Shown here: positions 43,260 through 51,598 of the stretch, one piece after another
Numbering within the stretch: the first letter of the stretch is position 1
How the letters are laid out: every line of letters begins with the position of its first letter
NCBI GenBank assembly: GCA_964620425.1
Contig: CAZUGV010000007.1
Location: 68,025-132,024 of the forward strand
Origin: DASXUG01 sp964620425
Lineage (GTDB): Bacteria; Pseudomonadota; Gammaproteobacteria; Burkholderiales; Methylophilaceae
Direction: 5' to 3'
DNA: 64,000 bases
Notes under the pieces: model-generated
Seen by the model: only the letters and a program-made list of their open reading frames with translations
Database searches by the model: none
Told to the model about the DNA's origin: nothing
Program-made: the position numbers and the translations under genes

Positions 43260-43817
43260 TTAGGGGACAATTTTGTTGCTCCAAGAACCATTACGGATTC
43301 TTTGTTCTGCAAATCTTTTGGCTTTATTTTCAAGAGAGAAATAAGGTTCATCAAATGAAGCAAGGCTTTTATGACAGCTGTCGCAATAAAAAGTAATGCG
43401 GTCAATGGCGTTAAAACCACTAGCATTCTGAGGATATATTTGAAAATCACAGTGAGGACAAAAAGTATGCATATCAGAAATGGCATTATTGAAATATTTC
43501 CAACGCCAGCGTATTTCAAATAATGTATCATTTGTGTAGGTTTTCCAATCTGGGGTCTTTTGAGGGGTTGGGTTTAACAGGGAGTAAATTAAAGCGATGA
43601 TTAGCAGTATTGTTGGGATTGCCAATAAACCAAGTATACCTAACAACCAATTTGGAACTACAGAATATGACTTAATAATCATACAGCTATTTGAAATATA
43701 ACCACCTATTTTAGGCCACCAATTTAATAGATATGTTGTCAGCGCAGCTACAAGAGCAAGAATTCCTGCGGCAATTACCTTACTCCAAACTGGATCATTC
43801 CAAATTACTTTAAGCAT
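43260..43817 (-). CDS. Hypothetical membrane protein with zinc ribbon (accessory)
   Basis: A 185-residue protein of unknown function. It begins MLKVIWNDPVWSKVIAAGI, a start seen in diverse small membrane proteins of accessory regions. Membrane helices lie at about 15-35 and 57-81. The C-terminal half holds two CxxC knuckles, CPHCDF and FYCDSCHKSL, about 25 residues apart, which probably bind one zinc. The gene is AT-rich. AGGTG lies ten bases before the ATG, and the promoter with embedded palindrome lies just upstream. Confidence 0.7.
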   Translation of the reverse strand: MLKVIWNDPVWSKVIAAGILALVAALTTYLLNWWPKIGGYISNSCMIIKSYSVVPNWLLGILGLLAIPTILLIIALIYSLLNPTPQKTPDWKTYTNDTLFEIRWRWKYFNNAISDMHTFCPHCDFQIYPQNASGFNAIDRITFYCDSCHKSLASFDEPYFSLENKAKRFAEQRIRNGSWSNKIVP

Positions 43818-43830
43818 ATATGCTCAGCAC

Positions 43831-43876
43831 CTAACATAAAATAGCCATCCTATTTGACACTCAATTTTGCGTCAAG
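43831..43876 (-). promoter_or_regulatory. Palindromic promoter, copy A
   Basis: On the minus strand: TTGACG, 17-base spacer, TAGGAT (-35/-10), with the palindrome TTGACGCAAA...GTGTCAA filling the space between them. GTTAG closes the conserved block, 13 bases before the ATG of the gene at 43817. The 46 bases match 63908-63953 at about 38 positions, including an unbroken run GTCAAATAGGATG. An operator overlapping the promoter suggests repression by a dimeric protein. Confidence 0.7.
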
Positions 43877-43886
43877 CAAAAAGCAC

Positions 43887-45818
43887 TTACCCAACGCTCG
43901 AGGCAAAAAATGCCTCCACATCCGCCAACACCCTAGTCCTTCTAAACGGCGGCAAACTCTGCCAAATCCTTCTACCATAAGGCTTAGTAATCAACCGTGG
44001 GTCACAAATCATCAGCACACCGCGGTCAGTTTCGTCGCGTATCAATCTGCCTGCGCCTTGTTTTAGGGTAATCACTGCATACGGCAATTGGTATTCCATA
44101 AAGGCGTTTTTGCCTTCTTGGTTCATTTTGTCGATGCGGGCGGAGAGCACGGGGTCATCGGGCGGGGCGAAGGGGAGTTTGTCGATGATGACGCATGACA
44201 GCGCTTCGCCGCGTACATCCACGCCTTCCCAGAAGCTTTGGCTGCCGACCAATACCGCGTTGCCGAGTTTGCGAAAGCGTTCTAGCAACTCACTGCGCGA
44301 GCTTTCGCCTTGCATCATCAGCGGGTATTCCATGCCGTTGATGCTAAACGCCTCTTTGAGCAGAGCGTGAATTTCGCGCATGGCGCGTAGGCTGGTACAG
44401 AGTACAAAAGCGCGTCCGCCACTGGCTTGAATCACTGGCAGTGCGGCGGCGGCAACGGAGGCGATATAGCTAGCGCTATTCGGGTCTGGCATCTCTTGCG
44501 GCACGTAAAACAGGGCTTGTTTGTCGTAGTCAAACGGGCTATCCCAATGCCCTGTGGCGGCGTTGACCAAGCCCATTTGCTGGATATAGTGACCAAAATC
44601 ACTTTTGACTGCAAGGGTGGCGGAGGCGAATATCCATGCGCGTGGTTGCGCGTTGAGTTGTTTGCCAAAACCTTCTGCCACCGAGAGTGGCGTGGCGTGC
44701 AGTTGCACGCTTTGGGTAAATACTTCTACCCAGCGCACTAGGTTTTCGTTATCGGCTTTTTGCCAGCGTTGTAATTGCACTTCTAGCGCCATGGCGCGTT
44801 GCCAGCAGTTTTCTAGCGCGGGGTCACGTGCGGCTTGGGTTTCTAATACGGCGCTGAGTTCTTTGAGTTTGGCTTGCATTTCCGCATAGTTTTCATCAAA
44901 ACCTTTTAGCGCGAGGGCTTTTTGCACGGGCATGCGCGAGCCTTCATAGGCAAATATCAAGCGGAAATCGCGCACGGCTTTTTCTAGTTTTTTGGCGGAT
45001 TCTTGCAGAGCAGGGCAATCTTTGGCGGTGGTGACGTATTCGGCCTCGCTATCCCGCGCTAGCTCCATTAGTTGGCTGGTGGAAACATCTTCCCCAAAAA
45101 ATAGCCCTGCCACTTCTGGCAGTTGATGTGCCTCATCAAAAATCACCGTATTGGCGCTGGGTAATAGCTCACTCACACCTTCATCACGCAACATCACGTC
45201 AGCAAAAAATAGGTGATGATTGACCACCACTACATCAGCGGCAAGGGCGCGTTTACGCGCTTCCATCACAAAACAATCTTTGTAATAGCTACACTCTTGC
45301 CCGATACAGTTATCGCGTGTCGAGGTCACCGCAGGCCAAATAGTCGCGTTTTCAGGCACTTGCGTGAGTTCACTTTTGTCGCCCGTGCTGCTGTTTTCGA
45401 CAAAATTGCGAATCATATGCACGTAGTTGGCATCTTCCCGCGAAATAAAGCGGCCTTCGTTGGCGGAGCGTTCTAAATGGAAATGGCACACATAATTGGC
45501 GCGGCCTTTGAGCATGGCAACCGTCACAGGTACTTTTAGCGCGTCGCGCACTGCGGGTAAATCGCGGCTGAAGAGTTGATCTTGCAGGGTTTTGGTACCA
45601 GTGGAAACAATGACTTTGCCACCAGACAGCAAGGCGGGGACTAAATAAGCAAAGGTTTTGCCCGTGCCTGTCCCTGCTTCAGCAATCAGTTGTTGATTAT
45701 TTGCAATGGCTTCTTCAATCGCAAGCGCCATTTCTAGCTGTTGTTGGCGTGGTTTGTAGCCAGCGATGGTTTCGGCTAATGGACCATCGGCGGCAAACAC
45801 CTTGTTTAAATTGCTCAT
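43887..45818 (-). CDS. DinG/YoaA-type ATP-dependent DNA helicase
   Basis: XPD-like superfamily 2 helicase, 643 residues. Q-region YKPRQQQLEMALAIEEAI, Walker A AEAGTGTGKTFAYL, Walker B DEAH in VIFDEAHQLPEVA, and motif VI QGAGRLIRDETDRG. Four cysteines of the iron-sulfur cluster domain are visible around residues 110-175 (VCHFH, CIGQECSYYKDC). It unwinds DNA 5'-3' in repair or at R-loops. It resembles YoaA more than DinG in length; I leave the symbol empty. It is divergent from the methyltransferase gene. Confidence 0.9.
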   Translation of the reverse strand: MSNLNKVFAADGPLAETIAGYKPRQQQLEMALAIEEAIANNQQLIAEAGTGTGKTFAYLVPALLSGGKVIVSTGTKTLQDQLFSRDLPAVRDALKVPVTVAMLKGRANYVCHFHLERSANEGRFISREDANYVHMIRNFVENSSTGDKSELTQVPENATIWPAVTSTRDNCIGQECSYYKDCFVMEARKRALAADVVVVNHHLFFADVMLRDEGVSELLPSANTVIFDEAHQLPEVAGLFFGEDVSTSQLMELARDSEAEYVTTAKDCPALQESAKKLEKAVRDFRLIFAYEGSRMPVQKALALKGFDENYAEMQAKLKELSAVLETQAARDPALENCWQRAMALEVQLQRWQKADNENLVRWVEVFTQSVQLHATPLSVAEGFGKQLNAQPRAWIFASATLAVKSDFGHYIQQMGLVNAATGHWDSPFDYDKQALFYVPQEMPDPNSASYIASVAAAALPVIQASGGRAFVLCTSLRAMREIHALLKEAFSINGMEYPLMMQGESSRSELLERFRKLGNAVLVGSQSFWEGVDVRGEALSCVIIDKLPFAPPDDPVLSARIDKMNQEGKNAFMEYQLPYAVITLKQGAGRLIRDETDRGVLMICDPRLITKPYGRRIWQSLPPFRRTRVLADVEAFFASSVG

Positions 45819-45969
45819 TTGTTTAATTTGCTAAAAAGCGTCTTTGGGGATGCGCTGGTTTGTAGGTGTTGTATTTAAAAGCTAGACGAGATTATACGCG
45901 CCTAGCTTAATCAAATGTGTGTTCGCTATTTTTGTTAGAATGGCGTTTAACCTATCTTTGACTGCTTAC

Positions 45970-47121
45970 ATGCAAAATACCCCAAGTTCCCCAATGCCAG
46001 CGCAAGTCACTTGGATCGAAAATGACATTGCAAAAACCGCCATCTGGCGTTCAGAAGCGCATGTGGCGGTACCCAAGCGGGTGATGGTGGTGGATGATAC
46101 GCTCAAGGCGGATCGCGCTTATCAATTAACTAGCGAAGGTACGTTTTTACTCTGGCGCGGGGATTTTCAAAATGCCAAGCAATTGCTGCAAGCCTTGGCG
46201 CGACGCATCGACCACAAGCCACGCAAAGCCAAAGCGCAACCTGCTGAAGCTGCCGCTGCATTTCATTTGCACCGCCAAGCGCAATCGCACCGTGCGCGTA
46301 TTTTGGGGATGTTGTTAATTGCGTTTGAGCCGCATCATGTATTGAATTTGCGGCGTGCGCCCGATTTGGTGGATGCTTGCCAAGCGGTGTATGGCGAAAG
46401 CGTTCAGCCTTATGTGGTCTCATTGCGCGAAATTTTAGGTTTAATCGGTGCTTATGAATGGCGCAAAAAAGGCGTAGAAATAACTGCGCTGAAAGCAAAA
46501 ATTCATCCATATTACGGTGTGTTTTCGCCAGTGCGGGGCGAGTATTTAAGTTTGGTGCAACAAGCGCCCTTGCCAAGCACTGAGTTAGCTTTTGATGTAG
46601 GCACTGGCACGGGGGTGCTATCTGCAATGCTTGCGCAACGTGGTGTTAAACAGATTGTCGCCACCGATCAAGACGCACGCGCACTGGCTTGTGCTACTGA
46701 AAACATTGCGCGCTTGAATTTAACAAAGCAAGTGACCATCGTAAACGCCAATCTTTTCCCCGAGGGTAAGGCGCCATTGATTGTGTGTAACCCGCCGTGG
46801 ATTCCCGCACGCCCAAGTTCCCCGATTGAATATGCGATTTACGACCCTGATAGCCAAATGCTAAAAGGATTTTTAAGCGGAGTTGCCAATCATTTAAGCG
46901 AAAATGGTGAAGCCTGGCTGATTTTATCGGATATTGCCGAACATCTTGGTTTGCGTTCACGCGAGCAACTATTGCAGTGGATAGCCGATGCCAAGTTAAC
47001 GCTCATCGAAAAACATGATATAAAGCCGCACCACCCAAAAGTGGCAGATGCGAGCGACCCGCTACACCAAGCACGGGCTGCGGAAGTGACTTCGCTATGG
47101 CGGATGAAACATGCGGTTTAA
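45970..47121 (+). CDS. Class I SAM-dependent methyltransferase
   Basis: From ATG 45970 the protein has 383 residues; the frame is open 17 codons further and no ribosome site decides. The C-terminal 200 residues are a Rossmann methyltransferase: FDVGTGTGVLSAML (motif I), VATDQDARALACA (motif II) and IVCNPPWIPA (NPPW motif of enzymes that methylate amide or base nitrogen, such as PrmC and RsmC/D relatives). The N-terminal half is a separate domain without a recognised family. Target unknown; an RNA or protein glutamine is plausible. Confidence 0.85.
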   Translation: MQNTPSSPMPAQVTWIENDIAKTAIWRSEAHVAVPKRVMVVDDTLKADRAYQLTSEGTFLLWRGDFQNAKQLLQALARRIDHKPRKAKAQPAEAAAAFHLHRQAQSHRARILGMLLIAFEPHHVLNLRRAPDLVDACQAVYGESVQPYVVSLREILGLIGAYEWRKKGVEITALKAKIHPYYGVFSPVRGEYLSLVQQAPLPSTELAFDVGTGTGVLSAMLAQRGVKQIVATDQDARALACATENIARLNLTKQVTIVNANLFPEGKAPLIVCNPPWIPARPSSPIEYAIYDPDSQMLKGFLSGVANHLSENGEAWLILSDIAEHLGLRSREQLLQWIADAKLTLIEKHDIKPHHPKVADASDPLHQARAAEVTSLWRMKHAV

Positions 47122-47144
47122 TGCTTTAACACAAGGAGCAACAC

Positions 47145-48077
47145 ATGGCTGGAAGTAGCTTACTCGCACTGATTGATGATATTGCGAGCTTATTAGATGA
47201 TGTTTCGGTGATGACCAAAGTTGCCGCCACCAAAACCGCAGGCGTACTGGGCGATGATTTGGCGCTTAACGCGCAACAAGTGGCGGGTGTGAGTGCTGAG
47301 CGTGAGTTGCCTGTGGTGTGGGCAGTTGCTAAAGGTTCGTTCAAGAATAAGTTAATTTTGGTGCCTGCTGCTTTGTTGATAAGTGCGGTTGTGCCGTGGT
47401 TAATTCTGCCTCTGCTGATGATTGGCGGTGGCTTTTTGTGCTACGAGGGGTTTGAGAAAATCGCCCATCGATTGTTACACAGCAAAGCTGAAACTGAGGC
47501 GCATCATCAAGCCCTGACGGAGGCATTAAGCGACACTAATGTGGATATTGCCAGTTACGAGCAGGAAAAAATAAAGGGTGCTATCCGTACTGACTTTATA
47601 CTTTCAGCCGAAATTATCGTCATTACACTTGGCACTTTGGTGGGCGTTGCTTTTACTAAACAAGTGCTAGTGCTTGCTGGCATTTCCATTATCATGACCG
47701 TGGGCGTGTATGGTTTGGTGGCGGGCATTGTTAAGCTGGATGACGCAGGGTTGTTTTTGATGAAATCGCAAGGCGATGCGCTACTGGCAATGGTAAAACG
47801 TAAGCTAGGGTGTGTGCTGGTAAGTTCTGCGCCTTACTTGATGCGTATGCTCGCAATCATCGGCACCCTTGCCATGTTTATGGTCGGTGGTGGCATCATT
47901 GCGCATGCCATACCTCTAATACATGAAACCATCCATCATGTGCTGGAAAGTTGGGGGCTGGCGAGCTATGCACTCAGCATTGCGCAAGTGATGGCAGATG
48001 CTTGCCTTGGCGTGCTAGTAGGCGCGATAACCTTGGGTTTTGTGTTGCTAGTGCAAAAAATCAGAGCGCATGATTGA
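47145..48077 (+). CDS. DUF808 family membrane protein (YedI-like)
   Basis: The 310-residue protein matches DUF808: MAGSSLLALIDDIASLLDDV followed by KTAGVLGDDLALNA and then about six to seven membrane helices (for example LVPAALLISAVVPWLILPLL, CYEGFEKIAH after the second). Family function is unknown. A clear AAGGAGCAAC lies just upstream of the ATG, 23 bp after the methyltransferase stop, so they may be co-transcribed. Confidence 0.88.
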   Translation: MAGSSLLALIDDIASLLDDVSVMTKVAATKTAGVLGDDLALNAQQVAGVSAERELPVVWAVAKGSFKNKLILVPAALLISAVVPWLILPLLMIGGGFLCYEGFEKIAHRLLHSKAETEAHHQALTEALSDTNVDIASYEQEKIKGAIRTDFILSAEIIVITLGTLVGVAFTKQVLVLAGISIIMTVGVYGLVAGIVKLDDAGLFLMKSQGDALLAMVKRKLGCVLVSSAPYLMRMLAIIGTLAMFMVGGGIIAHAIPLIHETIHHVLESWGLASYALSIAQVMADACLGVLVGAITLGFVLLVQKIRAHD

Positions 48078-48150
48078 GTGTGGTTTACTATTGGATTTAG
48101 CGCTTGATGTTGGTTATAGCGTATCTAAAACAGTATCTCTAAAAGAGTAT

Positions 48151-48498
48151 TTAAAGCACAGCCGCCACAAACGCAATTTCTACCAATAAACTAGGGTCTG
48201 CAAGTTCTGCCTTAATACATGCGCGGCTAGGGGCGCAGTTTTCGGGCAACCATGTTTCCCAGATAGGGTTTAGCACTGGTAAAAAATCAAAGTCTGTCAG
48301 GTAAATAGTGGCTGAGAGTATGCGAGATTTGTTACTACCCACCCCCAGCAGAGTTTGCTCGGCTTGATTCAGCACTTGATTCACTTGTGCTTGAATGTCG
48401 CCGCTTGAATCTACCGCCACTTCTACAAAATAGGCAGTTTGATTGAAGATGGTCACATCCGACCATCTTGCACTTGGGTTAATACGTTGAATATCCAA
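48151..48498 (-). CDS. RidA family protein (reactive imine/enamine deaminase-like)
   Basis: A 115-residue YjgF/YER057c/UK114 protein. RidA proteins hydrolyse reactive enamines/imines from pyridoxal-phosphate enzymes. NSRILSATIYLTDFDFL and NCAPSRACIKAELADPSLLVEI are family blocks; the Arg that binds the substrate carboxylate is in PSRAC. It is the last gene after exbD (21 bp), an unusual place for it and possibly part of the iron operon. Confidence 0.88.
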   Translation of the reverse strand: MDIQRINPSARWSDVTIFNQTAYFVEVAVDSSGDIQAQVNQVLNQAEQTLLGVGSNKSRILSATIYLTDFDFLPVLNPIWETWLPENCAPSRACIKAELADPSLLVEIAFVAAVL

Positions 48499-48519
48499 TT
48501 TTTTCCTTGATTCGCTTAT

Positions 48520-48939
48520 CTATTGAGGAACGCTCACAAACCCTAGTTTTTGCAATCCAGCATTTTGTGCCTTCGCCATAAGCTCCGCTAATACCTGATA
48601 GCGCGTTTCTTTGTCGGCTCTAATGTGAAACTCAGGTTGTGGCGTTTGCTTGGCAGCATCCGCCAATTTTGTGGTTAATGCTTCAGGCGATACCAAAACA
48701 TCATTCCAATACATTTGCCCAGCGCCGTCAATAGCAAGCGAAATGACTTCTGGCTTTTCATTTAATAAGGTGCTGCTCGCTTTAGGTAAATCAATTTTTA
48801 CCGCATGCGTGAGTAGCGGCGCAGTAATAATGAAAATCACCAATAACACCAGCATGACATCCACTAGGGGTGTTGTGTTAATTTCAGCCATCGGTGCCTG
48901 ATGTGGCGTGCTATTAAAGCCGTTACCTGAACCAATCAT
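48520..48939 (-). CDS. exbD: Energy-transducing protein ExbD
   Basis: ExbD (139 residues) is part of the proton-driven ExbB-ExbD motor that energises TonB. It has an N-terminal cytoplasmic tail, one membrane helix with the essential Asp in INTTPLVDVMLVLLVIFIIT, and a periplasmic domain with VSPEALTTKL and EFHIRADKETRYQVLAELM. Its ATG overlaps the exbB stop by four bases. Confidence 0.95.
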   Translation of the reverse strand: MIGSGNGFNSTPHQAPMAEINTTPLVDVMLVLLVIFIITAPLLTHAVKIDLPKASSTLLNEKPEVISLAIDGAGQMYWNDVLVSPEALTTKLADAAKQTPQPEFHIRADKETRYQVLAELMAKAQNAGLQKLGFVSVPQ

Positions 48940-49700
48940 GCGCTTACCTCTTTTAGTTGGGTGGGTGATCTAGTAAATTTCTTTGTTTTGTCAGCCTCAT
49001 GGTCTTGCTGATGGTGCGCTACAATCAATGCCACGCCTGTAGTTAAAAGAGTATGTAAATCGTGTGCAAAACCTTCTAGCTGTCCAATTAACACGCGGTT
49101 ACTTCTCACCAGCGAGTTGTAAGCCAACACCGCAGGGATAGCAACCGCCAAGCCTAACGCGGTCATAATTAACGCTTCCCCCACAGGGCCTGCTACCTTA
49201 TCTAAAGTGGCTTGCCCACTTAAGCTAATACTTGCCAGCGCATGATAGATTCCCCAGACCGTGCCAAACAACCCCACAAAAGGGGAAACACTGCCGACCG
49301 AGGCGAGCACGGTTAACCCTGATTCAATTTGTGCGTTTTCTTCGGCGATCATGCGGCGCATGCTGCGGGCGATAAATTCATCTTGGCTGCAAATATCAGC
49401 AAGTTGTTTACCAGCATGTTGTTTGTGATGCTCTGCGGCTTCAACAGATTGTATGGCAAGTCGCGCGACTGGGATGTCAGCATCCCCCTGCGCTAGACCA
49501 GCTTGCACTGTACTTGCGTTCCAAAACTGTTGTATGTAGTTTTTTGTCTTGCGTTGCAATTGCATTGCCTGCAAGCCTTTAGTGATGATTAAGTACCAAC
49601 TGGCAACCGACATGAACACTAGTGCGAGTGCGACTGCTGTAGAAACGACTCCGCCTTTGGTAATAAAACTGATTGCGTCAAATGCATAACCATTATTCAT
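48936..49700 (-). CDS. exbB: Biopolymer transport protein ExbB
   Basis: MotA/TolQ/ExbB proton-channel protein, 254 residues, with three membrane helices (residues 15-35, about 135-160, 175-200). Family motifs are LASVGSVSPFVGLFGTVWGI and GPVGEALIMTALGLAVAIPA. It forms the stator pentamer around ExbD. It lies 76 bp after tonB and overlaps exbD. Confidence 0.95.
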   Translation of the reverse strand: MNNGYAFDAISFITKGGVVSTAVALALVFMSVASWYLIITKGLQAMQLQRKTKNYIQQFWNASTVQAGLAQGDADIPVARLAIQSVEAAEHHKQHAGKQLADICSQDEFIARSMRRMIAEENAQIESGLTVLASVGSVSPFVGLFGTVWGIYHALASISLSGQATLDKVAGPVGEALIMTALGLAVAIPAVLAYNSLVRSNRVLIGQLEGFAHDLHTLLTTGVALIVAHHQQDHEADKTKKFTRSPTQLKEVSA

Positions 49701-49776
49701 CTTTATTCCTCTTTTCCTATCGCTTTAAAACTATTAAAAAATCTTGCTTAATGTGTTTGTTGACAACATGATTCTT

Positions 49777-50667
49777 TTACTCAAGAGAAAAGCTCACGGG
49801 CACAACGACATATGCGCTAATCGCTTGATTGTTTTTCTTTGCTGGCACAAAGCGCCATTGTTTGACCGCATCTAGCCCCGCTTGATCTAATCGCTCAAAT
49901 CCACTGGTTTTGGCAATCTCCACGGATTCAGGCTCACCGTTTGTACCCACCAGCACTTTAAATAGCACTCTGCCTTGTTCCCCAGCACGGCGAGACAAAT
50001 TGGGGTAATTGGGTTTTGGGTTGTTTAAATATGCCACCCCAAAACGCGGTGGTTCGACCACATCTTGCTTTATATCTTCTTTAATTGGAGATTCGTTTGC
50101 TACCTTTTGCGCTAATTCAGACGTGCTTTTTGCATCATCAGGCTTTGTTTGCGCAGGTGTTGTTGGTGCGTTTTCTTGACTCACTTTTTCCTCGCTAGTC
50201 ACGGCCTGTGTCGCTGGCGCCTGTATGGCGGGGATATTCGCTTGAAAAGGATGTGTTTTGCTTACGGGGTTAACCGTCGGTTGACTCTGAGGCTTTACCT
50301 CTTGCTGTTGCGCTGTATGTTGTAGTTGTGTGCTTACATGCTCAATAATTGGAGCATTCTCAATCAAACTCACCATCATAGGCTGCTCAGGGGTTGGTGG
50401 GGTAGGCAATGTCGTAGCTAATCTAAAGGCGATGAGTGCGATCAAGATATGCGTCAACACCACCATACACAAGACCAGACACTCCTTGGCGAAAGTGTTT
50501 TTTTCTGGGTTTTTATATACCTGTTTCTTGTGCTCTAGTGCTTTGTGGCCTTTCCGCCCATTTGATGTGCGCTCATCTGAGGGAAGTGGCGTATATTGCT
50601 TTAAATCAAGCAGGTTGAGCGGTGTAACGTGTTGCGCTACATTTTTTAATTGTGTCGTCGTTGTCAT
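49777..50667 (-). CDS. tonB: TonB protein
   Basis: TonB spans the periplasm and passes proton-motive energy to outer-membrane receptors. The 296-residue protein has a long N-terminal cytoplasmic part, one helix near residues 68-90 (VLTHILIALIAFRLATTL), a Pro/Gln/Lys-rich spacer, and the C-terminal TonB domain (about 215-296) with YPNLSRRAGEQGRVLFKVLV, SGFERLDQAGLDAVKQWRF and FSLE end. It is in the operon with the receptor, piuC-like, hemP and exbBD. Confidence 0.93.
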   Translation of the reverse strand: MTTTTQLKNVAQHVTPLNLLDLKQYTPLPSDERTSNGRKGHKALEHKKQVYKNPEKNTFAKECLVLCMVVLTHILIALIAFRLATTLPTPPTPEQPMMVSLIENAPIIEHVSTQLQHTAQQQEVKPQSQPTVNPVSKTHPFQANIPAIQAPATQAVTSEEKVSQENAPTTPAQTKPDDAKSTSELAQKVANESPIKEDIKQDVVEPPRFGVAYLNNPKPNYPNLSRRAGEQGRVLFKVLVGTNGEPESVEIAKTSGFERLDQAGLDAVKQWRFVPAKKNNQAISAYVVVPVSFSLE

Positions 50668-50673
50668 TAGCGT

Positions 50674-50880
50674 CTACTTAGTCAGAATCAACTTTCCCTG
50701 TTTGGTGACACTCAAGGTATATTGATCTCCAGCATGTGCGATTACAATCTGACGTTGACCTTTCAGCAAGGCATGACTCTCAACAACCAATAGCTCTGCA
50801 TTGTGAGTGCGATTTTCTGCATTCATACGAGGTGCTTTGTCAGTTTTTCTCTGGTCTGCGGTGTTCATATTGCTCTCCAT
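50674..50880 (-). CDS. hemP: Hemin uptake protein HemP
   Basis: A 68-residue protein whose second half is the HemP domain: LLKGQRQIVIAHAGDQYTLS then TKQGKLILTK at the C-terminus, a pattern specific to the family. HemP is an iron-regulated small protein linked to haem/siderophore uptake; in some betaproteobacteria it acts as activator of haem-uptake genes. Start could be Met1 or Met5. It lies 6 bp before tonB. Confidence 0.88.
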   Translation of the reverse strand: MESNMNTADQRKTDKAPRMNAENRTHNAELLVVESHALLKGQRQIVIAHAGDQYTLSVTKQGKLILTK

Positions 50881-50908
50881 TCTCTATTTAATGATACGAG
50901 TAATTACC

Positions 50909-51589
50909 TTAAGTATCTGCCCACATGCGAATCAGGTTATGGTAGTTACCAGTGAGCCTAATCACAGCAGAGCTATCGCCATGCTGCTGTCGCAGGGTGG
51001 CAATCGCGGCATCCATATCAAACAACAATGTTCTTTGGGCATCGTCCCGTATCATGCTTTGCACCCAAAAGAAACACGCCATGCGCGCCCCGCTTGTGAC
51101 AGGGCGCACATGGTGCAGACTGGTGCCAGGGTAAAGCACCATATCACCTGCGGCTAATTTCACCATTTGGTGACCGTAGGTATCTTCAATCACCAATTCG
51201 CCGCCTTCGTAACTCTCAGAGTCAGTAATAAACAAGGTGCACGAAATATCAGTACGTACATGCATGCCAGAAACCGCATGGGTGCGCACTGCATTATCAA
51301 TATGCGCGCCAAAATCCATGCCTGCTCGATACTGGTTAAATAGCGGTGGATAGATTTTTTTAGGTAATGCTGCTGAGAAAAACAAAGCGTTTCGGCTTAA
51401 TGCCCTTAATGCAATTTGTCTTGCTTCCTCCGCATACTCCGATGTTTCAGGTAGTTGCAAATTGCGCTTAACCTGTGCAGATTGCGTACCAGCCGTTACT
51501 TTGCCATCCGACCAATCGGCGGTTGATAACAACAAACGCAATTGACCTAATTCATCGGGACTTAGTACTGCTGGTACATGTAATAGCAT
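50909..51589 (-). CDS. Fe(II)/2-oxoglutarate dioxygenase, PiuC/PKHD type
   Basis: PKHD-type hydroxylase of 226 residues, usually encoded next to TonB-dependent iron receptors (PiuC with PiuA/Fiu). The iron ligands are HIDNAV (His-x-Asp) near residue 97 and HHVRPVTSGARMACFFW near 158 (distal His and the Arg for 2-oxoglutarate). It starts MLLHVPAVLSPDELGQLR. The substrate is unknown; a siderophore or receptor modification has been proposed for the family. Gap to the receptor gene is only 9 bp. Confidence 0.93.
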   Translation of the reverse strand: MLLHVPAVLSPDELGQLRLLLSTADWSDGKVTAGTQSAQVKRNLQLPETSEYAEEARQIALRALSRNALFFSAALPKKIYPPLFNQYRAGMDFGAHIDNAVRTHAVSGMHVRTDISCTLFITDSESYEGGELVIEDTYGHQMVKLAAGDMVLYPGTSLHHVRPVTSGARMACFFWVQSMIRDDAQRTLLFDMDAAIATLRQQHGDSSAVIRLTGNYHNLIRMWADT

Positions 51590-51598
51590 TTTTATCCT

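Noticed and set aside
43211..43531. 106-residue open frame rich in hydrophobic residues on the minus strand
   Set aside because: It overlaps the zinc-ribbon membrane protein gene in another frame; hydrophobicity comes from frame-shifted reading of that gene. The 185-residue frame has ordered CxxC motifs and a better start.
43817..43890. Integron attC-like core (GTTAGGT just before the start codon)
   Set aside because: No inverse core site RYYYAAC with suitable spacing was found, and the copy at 63949 reads GTTAGCG, which breaks the GTTRRRY rule. A promoter explains the conserved block better.
46130..46627. 165-residue frame opposite the methyltransferase gene
   Set aside because: Antisense to a gene with clear methyltransferase motifs; its composition (many Ala, Leu, His, Arg) is typical of an antisense shadow.
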